From Tanytarsus gracilentus (Eukaryota; Arthropoda; Insecta; Diptera; Chironomidae): DNA of 64,000 bases. This document shows, piece by piece, positions 1-12,000 of this stretch; positions within the stretch are counted from its first letter, which is position 1, and every line of letters begins with the position of its first letter. The position numbers and the translations under genes are program-made. The stretch spans positions 186,001 through 250,000 of the forward strand of contig JAXRKN010000040.1 of the NCBI GenBank assembly GCA_038502055.1, given 5' to 3'. The notes under the pieces are model-generated. The model was not told the DNA's origin and did no database searches. It worked only from the letters and a program-made list of their open reading frames with translations.

Positions 1-1
1 C

Positions 2-79
2 GTTCAAAAAACCTACAAATTTGATCCAACAAAAGCGAAATTATCGGGTATGGCATCAATCGAAGCTAAAAAACGATAG
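2..79 (+). CDS. 3' end of an unidentified protein-coding gene
   Basis: The first 79 bases are open in one frame and end in TAG. They encode a 25-residue tail ending GMASIEAKKR. The rest of the gene lies before the window. The stop is only 44 bases from the stop codon of the convergent CIAO2B gene, and an AATAAA at 116-121 could serve this gene. I do not recognise the protein. Coding status rests on position, frame and the poly(A) signal only. Confidence 0.5.
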   Translation, partial: VQKTYKFDPTKAKLSGMASIEAKKR

Positions 80-104
80 TGAATTATTATTTTTTTGTGA
101 ATTT

Positions 105-121
105 TTTATTGAAGAAATAAA
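105..121. promoter_or_regulatory. back-to-back poly(A) signals of two convergent genes
   Basis: TTTATT at 105-110 is AATAAA on the minus strand, just past the CIAO2B stop codon. AATAAA at 116-121 is on the plus strand for the gene ending at 79. The 3' ends of the two transcripts must overlap. Confidence 0.5.
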
Positions 122-123
122 GT

Positions 124-716
124 TCATCTAGCTCTAGTAGCAATGCATTGATTAACGACTTCGAGTAGTGTCGCATTCTCCAGACTAGCGCAAATTCTCT
201 CCTTATCAGCAAGTTGCTTATTTATAGCCTCTTCGGACGAGTGAGTTCCAGGTGTAATTTTAACGCTTACTTTGAATCGAGACGGTAAAGAACGAAGTAA
301 CTTAACTCGAATACTTAAGCCAATAAGTGTTGCCATGCTACAGTGCGGGATGGTCGGTGTAAAAAGGATGCTGATTTGATTTTTATCATTGTCCACTGTC
401 ACATGTTCTTCCTCGAGCACGTGCAGCTCTTCTAGCGACAATGGATGTTCAGGGTCGTTGATGTTTCTTATCAAGTCTGAAAATGAATTATTATGCGAGG
501 TCATTAACATTTTATTAATAGTGGAGCTGATAACATTCAACTCCAATTAAGGTAAATTTAAGCTTTGTAAAGTCATTCTTTTCAATTCTCTCAAAACTCA
601 CCAAAAACTTCTCGAGCATCAATTGGATCAACATGCGCTTCATCTAATTCTTCTTCTGTAATCGGTCGGTCAATTGATTTCTTATATACGCTTGGATTTA
701 TATTTTCTAATTCCAT
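124..716 (-). CDS. CIAO2B: CIAO2B / MIP18-family cytosolic Fe-S assembly component (galla-2 type)
   Basis: Two exons, 716-602 and 476-124, are joined by a GT-AG intron in phase 1 and encode 155 residues. Human CIAO2B has about 163. The protein carries the family blocks DPIDAREVFDLIRNINDPEH, FTPTIPHCSMATLIGLSI and SVKITPGTH, then NKQLADKERICASLEN and a final VVNQC. Cys84 in the PHCSM block is the reactive cysteine of the family. In the family this protein works with CIAO1 and MMS19 to deliver Fe-S clusters to apo-proteins in cytosol and nucleus. The ending LLEVVNQC favours the CIAO2B branch over CIAO2A. The first exon supplies the DAREVF block, so the start at 716 is required rather than the internal Met after the intron. 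It is divergent from ZER1, and its stop is 44 bases from that of the gene entering from the left. Confidence 0.95.
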
Positions 717-1631
717 TTTTGAGCTTCAAATATGTTTTTTTATCCCCAAAAAAAAAAATTCTCGCCTCACGTCACGGTAAACAAGTTGAACTAAAAATTG
801 TTTTTATTATGAATTTTTACAAGGGCTTTTTGTTCGAGCTACACAAGTCGTCGTGTGAAGAAAGTTATGTTGTTAAGTCTGTCATCGAGTTCGAGGAAGA
901 AGAATTCGAAATTTCACAAATTTCACTAAATTACGCATTAAATGCTGGAATAAATTGATAAAAAACGACAGATGCGTCATTGCTAAAGTGTAATAGAAAC
1001 TTTAAAATCTCAAAATCGTGACAATATTGCATCAAAGCGAGATAAAATTGTGAAAATAAAAATTTCAAATTTGGCAAATGAAAAAAAATGAACTGAGAAA
1101 AATTAAAATTTAACTTTTGAACATTTTGAGCTCGAGTTGGCAAAAAGGGAAATTAAAAGATCATTAAAAAGAGTTTTGTTCACAAAAAAGCAATTTGAAC
1201 GATTAGCAGAAGGACAAATGAAAAGAAATTAACATCCAGAAGAGTGAAATAAAAATCGAAAAAGATCCAGTGGAAATAGGACAACAACAAAGAAAATAAA
1301 CAGCTGATCTCTCTGCGTTGAGCCATTTTTCAATCGCGAGTGCTTAAAATATTTCTTTTACATCATCCAATTTTGTCGTTCAAAATTGAAAGTCTCTTAA
1401 AGTGTGATTAGAGAAAATAACAAGAGGAAGTGAGATATCGCAAAGAAATTTTAAAAATAAAAGTGAATTTTTAAAACGCAATAACAACAACACCACATAG
1501 AGCGAGAGATACGAAGAAGAATAGAAGAAAAAATAACTAGGGGAGTGAGAGTGATTTCACTCATGATCCATATTTGAAATTTAGAGACACAAAAAAATCG
1601 CCCAAAATTATTTTTCAAAAAAATTCTTGTG
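717..1631. other. intergenic divergent region, CIAO2B to ZER1
   Basis: About 0.9 kb between the CIAO2B and ZER1 start codons. It should hold both promoters and 5' UTRs. The ZER1-proximal part is purine-rich with many AAGAAA/GAGAGA runs. No TATA box or conserved ORF is convincing. Confidence 0.6.
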
Positions 1632-4600
1632 ATGAATATGAATCGTAATCATCGTACGCGTCTGAAAGAAGCACTTTTTCTCGATGGCGATAAGCCGTCA
1701 CTTCTTGAGACCGTCTTCAAATATCTGGCAAATAACTTAAGATTGATCAGTCAACTTAACGTCGCAACCAACACATGGGAATTAAGAGACGATGTAATTA
1801 TTCCAAACGAAATTTGTGATAGGTAAGTTATGTTCAGCAAAAAAGTTTAAAATTGAAAATAGTTCATAATGTTGTTGAAATTACATCGTTCAGTTTCTAT
1901 GCAAGTGCGATGCGACGATGATAAGAAAACCAATTTCAATCGAAAATTTAGTGAATGTGTGTGTGTGTGTGACTTCTAAAACCAAATCGTTGTTCATTAA
2001 AAACAAGCCCACATGTCGACTAGAAATTATCACATGTGCAAACATATTTATAAAATGCTCTTTCCACACAGCTCTCTTCTTATCAATTTCATCACTATAG
2101 GAATCAATAATTCGTCAAAGACACACATCACATTCGAAATAATCAAAATTCTTGATAAGCTTAATTTTTTTGTGTACGATAACTTTTGTTTGTATATACT
2201 TTTCATTACGTCGATGCGATGATCTTTGAAACTAAAGTTTTTACTATTTTTTTTGAAATTTTTAATTCTGTTCAGCACGAGGAAAACAGGTTTTTCTATT
2301 GCTTTGAAAATAGAGTAAAATTTCATCTCTCTTCTGAGCATAACTTGCTCATTACAATGCTTTTTTGCATCATGTGCGAGTGCAATGTCAAGCCCTTCAA
2401 TGAATCTCTAGCATCAACAAAAAAAATGTACAATTCACCTTAACATTGGACTGAGAAATACTTATGTGAACATAAAATTATTTTCGCTTATTTGGATGTT
2501 TTTTGTAAGCGTTTTTTAGACTCTCGCTTATAATCGAACTCTATAGCTCTATGAGTAAGAGGCGTGTGTGATTTTTATGTGAAGCATTAAATAAACGCCC
2601 AATAGTGAGCAGTAACTTTGTGAAGCATAACTATAATCAAAATTATTTAATTTCGGTAATTATTACGAAGGCGTTTAATCAATCTAAAAAGTAAAAAAAA
2701 TTCAAAATGTTTAATTTAGTCTATTTTTATAGTGACAACTGGTGCTATAAATAAGTTGTCATATTATAATATCCTCTATATATTCTTTGTCTCTTTGATG
2801 AATAAAATGCACAAGCAGTTGAGAGTAGAGGAGAAAAAATAGACAACCATTTGCTAATAAATGCGAGAGACTTGTGCGCTCAAGTAGTTGCTAACGAAAG
2901 TGAAACCGATGTAACATCTCTCCGCACAATGTCGTGGCGTGAGCAGAAACAATGAAAATTTTTATTTAGACTTACATCATCATTTAATGCATTCAAGGTT
3001 TATTATTTGAGCATAAGAAGCAGAGCTTTTAAAGTGTTGAAGAAATTTAAATATAAAATGTGAGGTTTTGTGTGTTTTTTGATCGAAATATTATTGAACT
3101 GATATTTTATTGTACATTTAAACTTTGACATATCTTTATCAAATTTAATACAAGCTATTGCATTATATGTTTGGGCTATTGTGCTTTTTTGTTAGTTCAT
3201 CTAATTATTCCAATTATTTCCATTTCCATTATTTCCATTATTTCCATTATTGCCATTATTTCCGTTTTCATTGCTATTGCTATCGCCATTATTATTGGGG
3301 GGAAAATTCAAGTGTATACCTTGTTGCGGTGGAGGTCCCATTTGTCCTTGTGGCGGAGATCCCATTTGTCCTTGTGGTGGTGGTCCTTGCTGCGGAGGTC
3401 CCATTTGTCCTTGCGGCGGAGGTCCCATTTGCATTTGATTATTCATATCTGGTGATCCTTGATTTGGTGGCATCACTCCTTGAGGAAGATTGTTAGGAGG
3501 GCCATTGATAGGAATGTTGCCCATTGGCTGCTGATTTGAATTATGTTGAGGAGGAACTTGTGGCTGCTGTTGCGGATTAAGTTGAGGTGGTAAATTAATA
3601 CCGTTTTGACCAGACTGTTGTGGATTAAATTGTGGCGGTACGTTAAGTCCACCATTTTGACTCTGACCATTGTTTGTGGGAAAGGGATTGAAAAAGCCTT
3701 GATTTTGGCTAAAGCCATTTTGTTGTTGGTTAAATTGACCATTGCTAGTTTCAAACGGATTAAATTGGTTGAATTGCTGTTGTTGCCACTGACCATTACT
3801 TGTTCCGAAAGGATTGAAAAAGCCCTGACTTGGCTGTTGTGTTTGCGGAAATACACCCATTTGATTATTAAGCATGCTGTTCTGTAATCCAGCTGGAATG
3901 AAAGAGCCACTTGGAAAAGCTTGGTTTTGAAAGTTTGGATCTTGAAAGGCATTATTTGCTTGAGAGTAGATATTGTTTGGATCTTGAAAAGTATTAGGCA
4001 TTGGTGGTGGTGGTGACATATTACTTGGCATGAAAAATCCACCTTGAATTGCTTGATTTTGAATATTTGGATCTTGAAAAGAAGTTGGCATATTACCTGG
4101 GATGAAAAATCCAGCATTTTGCGATAGCTGTGGTTGAAATTGATTTGAATTTTGTTGAAATTGAGGATTATTGAAAGACGGATTAAACTGATTTGGTCTC
4201 TGAAATTGATTGAATGAAGGTGGTCTCTGACCGAATTGATTTGGATTGCCGAATCCCTGATTAAATGAATTTGGAGGTCTGAAACCATTTTGTCCTTGAA
4301 ATTGTTGATTCCCTCTTCCTCCTAAGCTAAAGCCTTGTTGGTTAAAAGAATTAAATTGTGGATTTTGAGTCGTCCTGAATTGCAACTGATTTGGTCTATT
4401 TGACCTTCCATTTTGAGGTACAGCAATTGATATCTATTATATGAAAGTTATATAAACATTTCACACAAAGTCGATAACTAACCGATATTGCAGCCAAAAA
4501 GATGCAAAAAATTCTCAGGTTTCCCATTTCACTTTTAGACAATAATTTCTTATTTTTCCTTTTGTTACAAATAATAAAAGTACACTGTTTTGAACTTGAT

Positions 4601-7122
4601 CATTCATTTATTCTTTTATACCTTTTAACGAGGAAATTAAACGGCTAAAAAAATTTTATATAAAAAAGCTTCATCAACGCCTCTTTAAATTATTACAAAT
4701 TTTCAAATAAAATAGTCTAGTATTAACTTTTATTTTTTTTTCACCTCAGATTCTTGCAATTCTATCAAAGTTGTTCATTGGATATAAACGACAGTTTCGT
4801 TAATATTTTCAAAGATGTAAATCGTACTCCATTGAAGTTCGTATCGCTGCGCAACAGCTCGATAACGGACGATGGAATGCAACACCTGCTTCAGCATAAG
4901 TTAATCTCCATCTCGCTATGGTATTGTGACAAAATAACGCACGCATCGTGGCAGCATTTAATAGCAAATGGACATGAGTTGAGAAATCTTGAGCTGGGAA
5001 AGCTAGTGGACATGCTTAAGAATCACGAGCCAAATGAGAAGACACCATTAGATTTTAAATTAGATCTTCCAAAACTCAAACGACTCGTTCTCAATGGAGT
5101 CGCTCTTCAATCGTCAGTGTCATTTTCGCACCTTCAGGAGCTCACATATCTCGACCTTACCGCTTGTCTCTTTGCCGATTTCTCACTTGAAAGTCTTACG
5201 CTCCTCCCGCAATTGCAGACGCTCATACTCTTCAATGTGTGGCCATTGGATCGAGAAATCAGAACGATTTGTAAATTAAAGAATCTACGCACACTCGATA
5301 TTTCGCTGTCGAAGTCAATGATGCCTTCTTATAAAGACCCGGATAGGACTCTAGACATGATTGTCTCTAATCTACCGTTGTTGGAATATTTAGATATCTC
5401 TGGAACTAATTTGTAAGTAAATTTAGAGAAATGCATTAGGAGCTAAAACTCAAATTATTTAAAACTTTTAGAGCTGGCACGGGAGTCGCACAGCAGGAAG
5501 CGGTTTGTGGCCTACACAGCAGTGATATTCCAGGCTTAGCAAGTCGCGTAGAGAATCCCCTCAAATTTTTAGGCTTATACGACACAACAAATTCCGCTTG
5601 TCGGCGTCACGATATACCCGCCCTCTCAATCGCCGGCGATGCCAACGAAGATCAAATTCTTTTGTCGGCAATTATGTATCAGGATCGTCACGAAATGCTC
5701 ACCAAAGTGCTTAATGACTTGTATCATTTGTTGAGATTTGAAAACTGCACTCAAATTGATCGAGCCTTGCGTGCTGTACTCATTGCCATGGACAAACATA
5801 TTGGTATTAAGCACATACAAATATCGGGCAGTGCAACGCTTTTCTATATCGTTAAGAGCAAGGAAAAGGTTAAGTTTGGCTCGATACTGAAGAATCATAT
5901 AATAAGGACTCTTTTGAATGGAATGTCAGCTCACTTATCCGACGATACAATGATGAGAAATGGATGTTTGACACTGTGTCAATTTTCGATTCCATCGGAT
6001 GTGGTAAGAGTTTTTTATTTACTCTTTGTAATCAAAAATATTAATTTTTAATTATTATTTAAGCTTTTTGAATATGAGCGTCTTGTGAGAATACTCCTTC
6101 ATGGCGTCAGTGATACTGAGCAGAATTTTGTGCAGCGCATCGCTATCTATTTACTCAATTCTCTGGCTTGTCAGGTTGATGGCAACCAAAAGCTTTTCCT
6201 CGGTGATTTGGGTGCAATATCTGTAGGTTTTTCAGTCGTTTTATTTGTAAAATCAATTTTCTTAATATCTTTTTACACAGACAATGCTAAATCTAATCAA
6301 TGATCGACTGAATCGTAAAATTTTTGACGATGTTATGGAAGTGGCTTGGAGCACAATGTGGAACGTAACCGATGAAACTGCTATAAACTGTGAACGCTTT
6401 CTCGATGGACATGGAATGGAATACTTTTTAGGATGCTTGAGAGTGAGTCGTTTTATTTTATACTTTTTCATTAATTATTGCTTTTTTTTATGCGACAGTG
6501 TTTTCCGGATAAGGAAGAGCTTTTAAGAAATATGATGGGACTGTTAGGAAATGTTGCTGAGGTTAAGAATTTGCGTCATCGCTTAATGACAAGTGAATAT
6601 ATTTCTGTTTTTGCTGAATTACTTTCTTCAAAGAGTGACGGAATAGAGGTCAGTTATAATGCGGCTGGTGTACTCGCCCACATCGCATCAGATGGTCCTG
6701 AAACTTGGACTATAATGTCGCCAACACGCGAAGAAGTTCTCGATAAAATGTTCTTGGCAATTGATCGATGGAACTTAAATACCGAACGAAACATAAATTA
6801 TCGCAGTTTTGAGCCTATTCTCGGTTTAATTAAGTGTTATGATACACCAGCATGTCAAATTTGGGCTGTTTGGGCCCTCGCAAATCTAACTAAGGTAGTT
6901 TTCGAGTGAAATTTAAAAACTTTTATTGACATATTAATTTTTGGTTTAAAAATTTAGGTTTATCCCGATAAATACTGCAAGCTTGTTGAGCAAGAGAATG
7001 GGATTAAGTTACTGATGGATTTAATTGATCACATGGAAACGGACGAGAAACTCAAGGAACTAGCCCAGAGTGTACTAAACAACGTAGATCAGAATAATCA
7101 AAAAAACTTTATGGAGGAATAA
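1632..7122 (+). CDS. ZER1: ZER1, Zyg-11 family substrate receptor of CUL2 ubiquitin ligase
   Basis: Seven exons: 1632-1822, 4750-5412, 5472-6003, 6064-6222, 6281-6442, 6499-6894 and 6958-7122. All junctions are GT-AG and in frame. They encode 755 residues, against 766 for human ZER1. The ATG at 1632 opens exon 1; a GTG just before it is not a plausible start. Residues about 10-70 form the VHL-box-like N-terminus (LLETVFKYLANN). Leucine-rich repeats follow to about residue 290 (LKFVSLRNSSITDDGMQHL, LTYLDLTAC, LEYLDISGTNL). Armadillo-like helices fill the rest (WSTMWNVTDETAINC, IWAVWALANLTKVYPDKYC). In the family this receptor recruits proteins with N-terminal glycine or other small-residue degrons to CUL2-Elongin BC. 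Intron 1 is 2.9 kb and hosts an antisense gene. AATAAA signals lie at 7507-7517. Confidence 0.95.
3201..4527 (-). CDS. secreted Q/N/P/F-rich low-complexity protein, nested in ZER1 intron 1
   Basis: Two exons, 4527-4483 and 4433-3201, with a 49-base intron (GTTAGT...ATAG) in phase 0, encode 425 residues. The first 15 residues, MGNLRIFCIFLAAIS, plus ISIAV after the junction form a typical signal peptide. The mature part is built from Gln, Asn, Pro, Phe and Gly. FQDPN/FQNQ-type repeats lie in the first half, GPPPQGQM repeats near residues 320-380, and an NGN run at the end. No cysteine is seen in the mature region. It has its own TATA box at 4613-4620, so it looks like an independent gene. Similar composition occurs in silk, salivary-glue, chorion and cuticle proteins, but I do not recognise a specific family. 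The gene model is firm; the function is unknown. Confidence 0.82.
4613..4620 (-). promoter_or_regulatory. TATA box of the nested secreted-protein gene
   Basis: CTTTTATA on the plus strand reads TATAAAAG on the minus strand, 86 bases upstream of the ATG at 4527. A start site about 30 bases downstream would give a short 5' UTR near 4585. Confidence 0.55.
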
Positions 7123-9018
7123 TATTAGTTGTGTAAAATGATGATGACATGTCATTGTCATTTTTAATGAATTTTTTTTTAGAATTAAAAGAATTAATCA
7201 ATTTTTAGTCTAGTTTTATCCACTCCTAAAAATTTTTGTTTTTGTTGTTGATAATTTTTTTTTTTGCGATATATTTTAACGTTTTTCTCTCATGGATTAT
7301 TTGTTTTATGAAGCAAATTTTAAGTGTCATGATGATGAAGAGAATTTCTACTTTGCATTTAAGCAAGAAATCTGTAGAAGTTTGTAATTTAATGTACATA
7401 ATTTAAAATACATATTTCTTTTCTGTTCTTATATGTATTTAATCAATTCAAGAAAATTAAAAAAGGAAAAAAATTTTACTTTATATATGCATCTAGGAAA
7501 GTAAAAAATAAAATAAATCAAGAAATGCTAGTTAGGTAGGAAGTCTGATTTTTGAACCTTGCTCCCTTTTAATTCTTTCAAAATAATAAATTATCAATTT
7601 GATTTTAACCAAAGTAAATATCCCAATATGACACCCGACTGGAAAATTAAACGAAATGGTCAATAGAACTAAGAAATGCGAATAATTGGATAAAAATTGT
7701 GAAGAAAATTGTTGCTTATAAAATTTATGCTTCTAAAAGTTTTAACTCCTTTTCAATAGAAAACTATATAGTGCGTTATTGTGTCTTCTCTTCTTTCTGC
7801 TCCCCCTTCGCTATTTTTGAAAAATTGTAAATAGTAAATACAGTAAATCTATGAAATCTCAAGCACACAAAGTTAATTGTAGCAGCAATTCTTCCTTTCC
7901 AAACAAAAATTCTTTCCAAGAGAAATTAAAATGCAATAATTGTCTTACTATAAACGAACTTTGACTATATTTTTTACGATTTTTATCATTCAATTCAGTT
8001 TTGTGACATCCACTCCGAATTTTATATTCCAAAAGTTTTTCTAAATTCAAAAATTCGTACTAGCAATTTTTAACCTCGAAAATTTTATTTTTCTCATCTA
8101 TTTTTTTAAACAACTTGACATAAGCTTAAAACACGAGCAAAAGTTCTATTGTGTTTTCGTCACATAAAGTTCGTTTTTATTTCTCTGTAACTCTGAATAT
8201 TCTTGCTACACATTACAATATAATTAATCATATTTTCTTCTTGCTCCATTTTAATTTATGTAAAAATAAGAAATATATAATAAAAGATGATTTGTGAGGA
8301 AAAAAAATATGAAAAAATAATGATTGCGATTTAACACTAAATTAAGTTTAGTTTTTTTTCTGTGAGAGTATCTAAAAAATATATTTTTGAAAAATTATAA
8401 ATCTATGTTTTATTTTTTAAGAATTTTTCAGATTTTTTAAATCATTTTTGTGTTCATCATAGTGCTTGCATGAAAGCTTGCGACTTTATTTTTCATTGTT
8501 TATTGATACATCGTGCAACATTGAAGAAAAACACCGTGACACATGAAAGCTCAGCGTTGAGCTTTATCTAAACTTTAAGAGCTAAGATTAACATCTAAGT
8601 GTAAAATATTTGACATAAAGAGTCATCAATAAGTTTAAGTAAATTTCTAAAAAAGTTATTTTATACCCTTCAAATTTATCTCTCATCATCCAAGCCTAAA
8701 ATACTCTGCAATTTTTTTTTAATTTATAAAAGGGCAAATTAGGCTATGGCACTAGCTGCATGTCTTAAATTAATTATGGCTACATCAAATAATTTTTTTC
8801 TCTCTATATTCATTTTATATAATTTAGTGTACTTCACATCAAGATTCTCATTGTAACAAACTACACGATATAAGTCACATTTAAGTTTTTTTTTGTTGTT
8901 GATAATTTGGGTGCATTTATGTGAATGACATCTGCATACAAATCAACTACACAGAGTAGAGTACATCCCACACTTTATGATGGGACAAAAAAATTTCTAC
9001 ATCTATTAAAAAATTGTC
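7123..9018. other. convergent 3' region, ZER1 and the LRR gene
   Basis: About 1.9 kb of very AT-rich DNA holding the 3' UTRs of ZER1 (plus) and the LRR gene (minus). Plus-strand AATAAA occurs at 7507-7517. Minus-strand AATAAA (TTTATT) occurs near 8480-8505. No ORF looks coding. Confidence 0.6.
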
Positions 9019-12000
9019 TTAAGAGGTATCCGATGTGCCTTCGTCCTGTATCATTGCGTCCGGTGGTATTTCATCGAGCTCTGTTGACGACACTTCTTTT
9101 GGTGAACTCAAAGCTTTCGGCACAGGTAGGACTGACGGAACTTGTGAGAAATTTTCGTGTATGACATTTTCGCCTTCATTTTCGCTATGATCGGGCTCCA
9201 ATTGCTGATCATTTGACTTTTCCGGCTCAAATGTTTCAACATATCTAAAATCTGATCTATCACGCTGCCTCTTCACACTATCGTCACCGCCGCCTTGATG
9301 ATAATCTCCATCGAGATCTGCATTTAAAATCATTTCGTCAATGTCGTCCTCTGGATATGTTGAAGTTGTAGATGACAAGCTGTATGCAATCGAATATTTT
9401 ACTGGTTCTTGGGTTGAAATTTCAGAAGTTGTTTCATAAGTTGAATTATCAATAATTATTGGATGTGCGCTTGTTGTTGTAATTTCTTCAACGCTCGTGT
9501 TCATTTTCTCTCCCGCCAGGCCATGTCCGAGAGGCAATGAGTTTACAGGCACAACAATTTGGACGATTGAAGGCGGTGGATGAACCAATTGCAATTGATC
9601 GGGAAGGAGAGGTTGCATGATGTTCTGTAGAAATTCAATTGGTGGCTGTTGCATTAAGTTTGTTCCTTGTGGATCAACTTGAATGGGAAGAATTTGGGGA
9701 ACAATGCAATGTGCGATTCCCGTCAATCGTGCATGAAACATCTCAAACATTCCAACCATTTGAGGAAGATTTTCGTCGCATAAAACTGGATTTTCTGGGG
9801 ATGGAAAATAGATTTAAAAATATTACAATGAATTGTGAATATGAAATTTTACCTTCCAAGTGAATTTCAAGCTTGGCGACGACTCCATGATTTGAGCACC
9901 TTGTGTTTGAAACCAAGTCAATTGTCATCGATGCGATGTGATTATAGGACAAGTCGGCGGTGCACAAGACAGGCAATCCATGAAAGTCTTTACCGGTGGC
10001 TGTCATAAGGTTGAACGATGCATTCAAAGTTTCGAGAGTTGGAAGGTAAGCCTATGAAAATTAGCAATTTAAAGAAATTTGATAAGTTTTGAATTTAATT
10101 AAATTTTCAAATCTCACCTTAGAAAATGCCTCTAAAGATTTCAACCGGTTATTCGATATGTCTAAAATCTCCAACTCTTCCATTCGCTCAAAATCTTCCG
10201 CATAAATGTTTTCCAATAAATTATTTGCCAAAATAAGACGCCGCAAATTTCCGAGACCGGCGAGTGCCCCATCCAGAGATTTGAGGAGATTATTGCCGAG
10301 TAGCAATTGATATAGCAACGTGTTACTCGGTATGTCGGCAACATTTTCCATGCGACCCGTCAATTTTTCAATGCGATTGAATGACAAGTCCATATGTCGT
10401 AGCTTCTTTAAACCATAAATCTCCTGCATGGAAAATTCACTCAAAAAGTTACCGCTGAGATTTACGTAACGCAAATTTGTGATGTAAAGAAGCGATTTAT
10501 TTAACGAGGGAATTGCGTTCGACGCCAATTGAATCTCATCAATGTTTTCCGATTTAAGGAACTCATCCTGTGCCAGATATTCGATCTCATTATTATCCAA
10601 ATACAGACGCACAAGTGCGTTACGATGCGAGAACAATCCGTCGAGTGAACGCAATTTGTTGTCGTTGAAGTAACACGTGTCGAGCGCAACAAGATTCTTG
10701 AATGTCTTTGGCAGCTTCTCGATGTAATTATTTGACGCCATGAGCATCATCAAGTTGGGTGCATCGGGCAGCTCATCGTCGACCGTTGTCAGATTGTTGT
10801 TGTTGATGAAAAGCATTTTCACTTCCGTCAATTGCTGAAGTGTCCCGTTGAGCGATGTGACGCGATTGCGGCCAATGTGGAGGTTCGTTAGGGTCTTGGG
10901 AAAGCAATCTCTTTCGAGAACTTCAATGTCGTTCGATGCAATTACAAGCGTTTGAAGATTCCGCAATTTTCCAAAGTCATCGCTTCGTATCGCTTTAATT
11001 TTGCCACGCGCAATATCCAATGTTCCAATGTTCGGCATCTGCTCGAAACTTTCCCTTGGTATCTCGGGAATGGGATTGTCGGCCAAACTCAACACTTCGA
11101 CTTTTGATAGATTTTGAAATGTCTCCATTGGTACCGTGCTAAAGGGAATTAAAGAGAGAATTAATTAATTGGGGTCAATAGATTGCGAGAAATTTCAAAT
11201 ATTTTTCTTTATATTTCTCCTTCATCATGCAAGCACAATATTTTGGCAACTCTCGCATGCCATCGCGCATTTTTAAACCAGTTCTAAACTAATTAAATGT
11301 CTTTTAAATTGATTTAATCTCTCGCTTATGATTAAATATTGAAAGTGTGGCGCCACACTTGTCGATTGATCGACATTTTTTTGATTTCTTTACTTTTTGT
11401 CATTTCAGCATGTGAAACATGACATGTGAGCATAGTTCCGCGTCAAAATTTACAAATCATAACGATTATGGTGGTGACAGGTGAACGGAATTTTTTAAAT
11501 TAATTTAAATGTATCTACTTCTGATGATGCTTTAAGTTTTCATTCACACATTTTTTAACAAACATAAATCAGTGCTGTCAAAACAAACAAGAAAGGATTT
11601 CAAGATCAACAATTATTTTTTTCACCATTCAGGTCTTATTTTTATAGTAAAATAAGTGGCTAATCTAATCGGTCTTCACTTCCAGAATAAATTCGTAATG
11701 ATTAATATTTTTGTTTACGAAAAAAATTTAGAATATATTCTCACTCTCTCTAGCGATATTTAAGTTTCATTCGCGTTCCAGTTCATCGCATCAACATCTA
11801 CAAATTAAATTGTGTAATCAATGTTATCAGCATAACTATCGATTTATGTGTTTGCACCTCGAAGGCACTTACAATCGCTATAAAGCGACACCAGACGCTT
11901 CTTTACATTAAAATCAGAACCAAATAAAAAAAGTGCCAATCGAACCGTATCGTGGCAGATAATGTCTAGCGAGTGTGATAGAGAGAATAAATAAACCGAA

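Larger units (their letters stand above)
1823..4749 (+). other. ZER1 intron 1 (host intron)
   Basis: This 2.9-kb intron runs from GTAAGT at 1823 to CCTCAG at 4749. It contains a complete antisense secreted-protein gene at 3201-4527. A (GT)n run lies near 1954-1970. Nothing coding was recognised in 1823-3200. Confidence 0.8.

Noticed and set aside
674..958. 94-codon plus-strand frame overlapping CIAO2B exon 1
   Set aside because: It overlaps the antisense CIAO2B first exon, has no domain and is low-complexity Phe/Lys-rich.
3158..3496. Plus-strand frames opposite the 3' end of the nested secreted gene
   Set aside because: They are antisense shadows of the Asn/Gly/Pro repeats; the minus-strand frame has a signal peptide, TATA box and intron.
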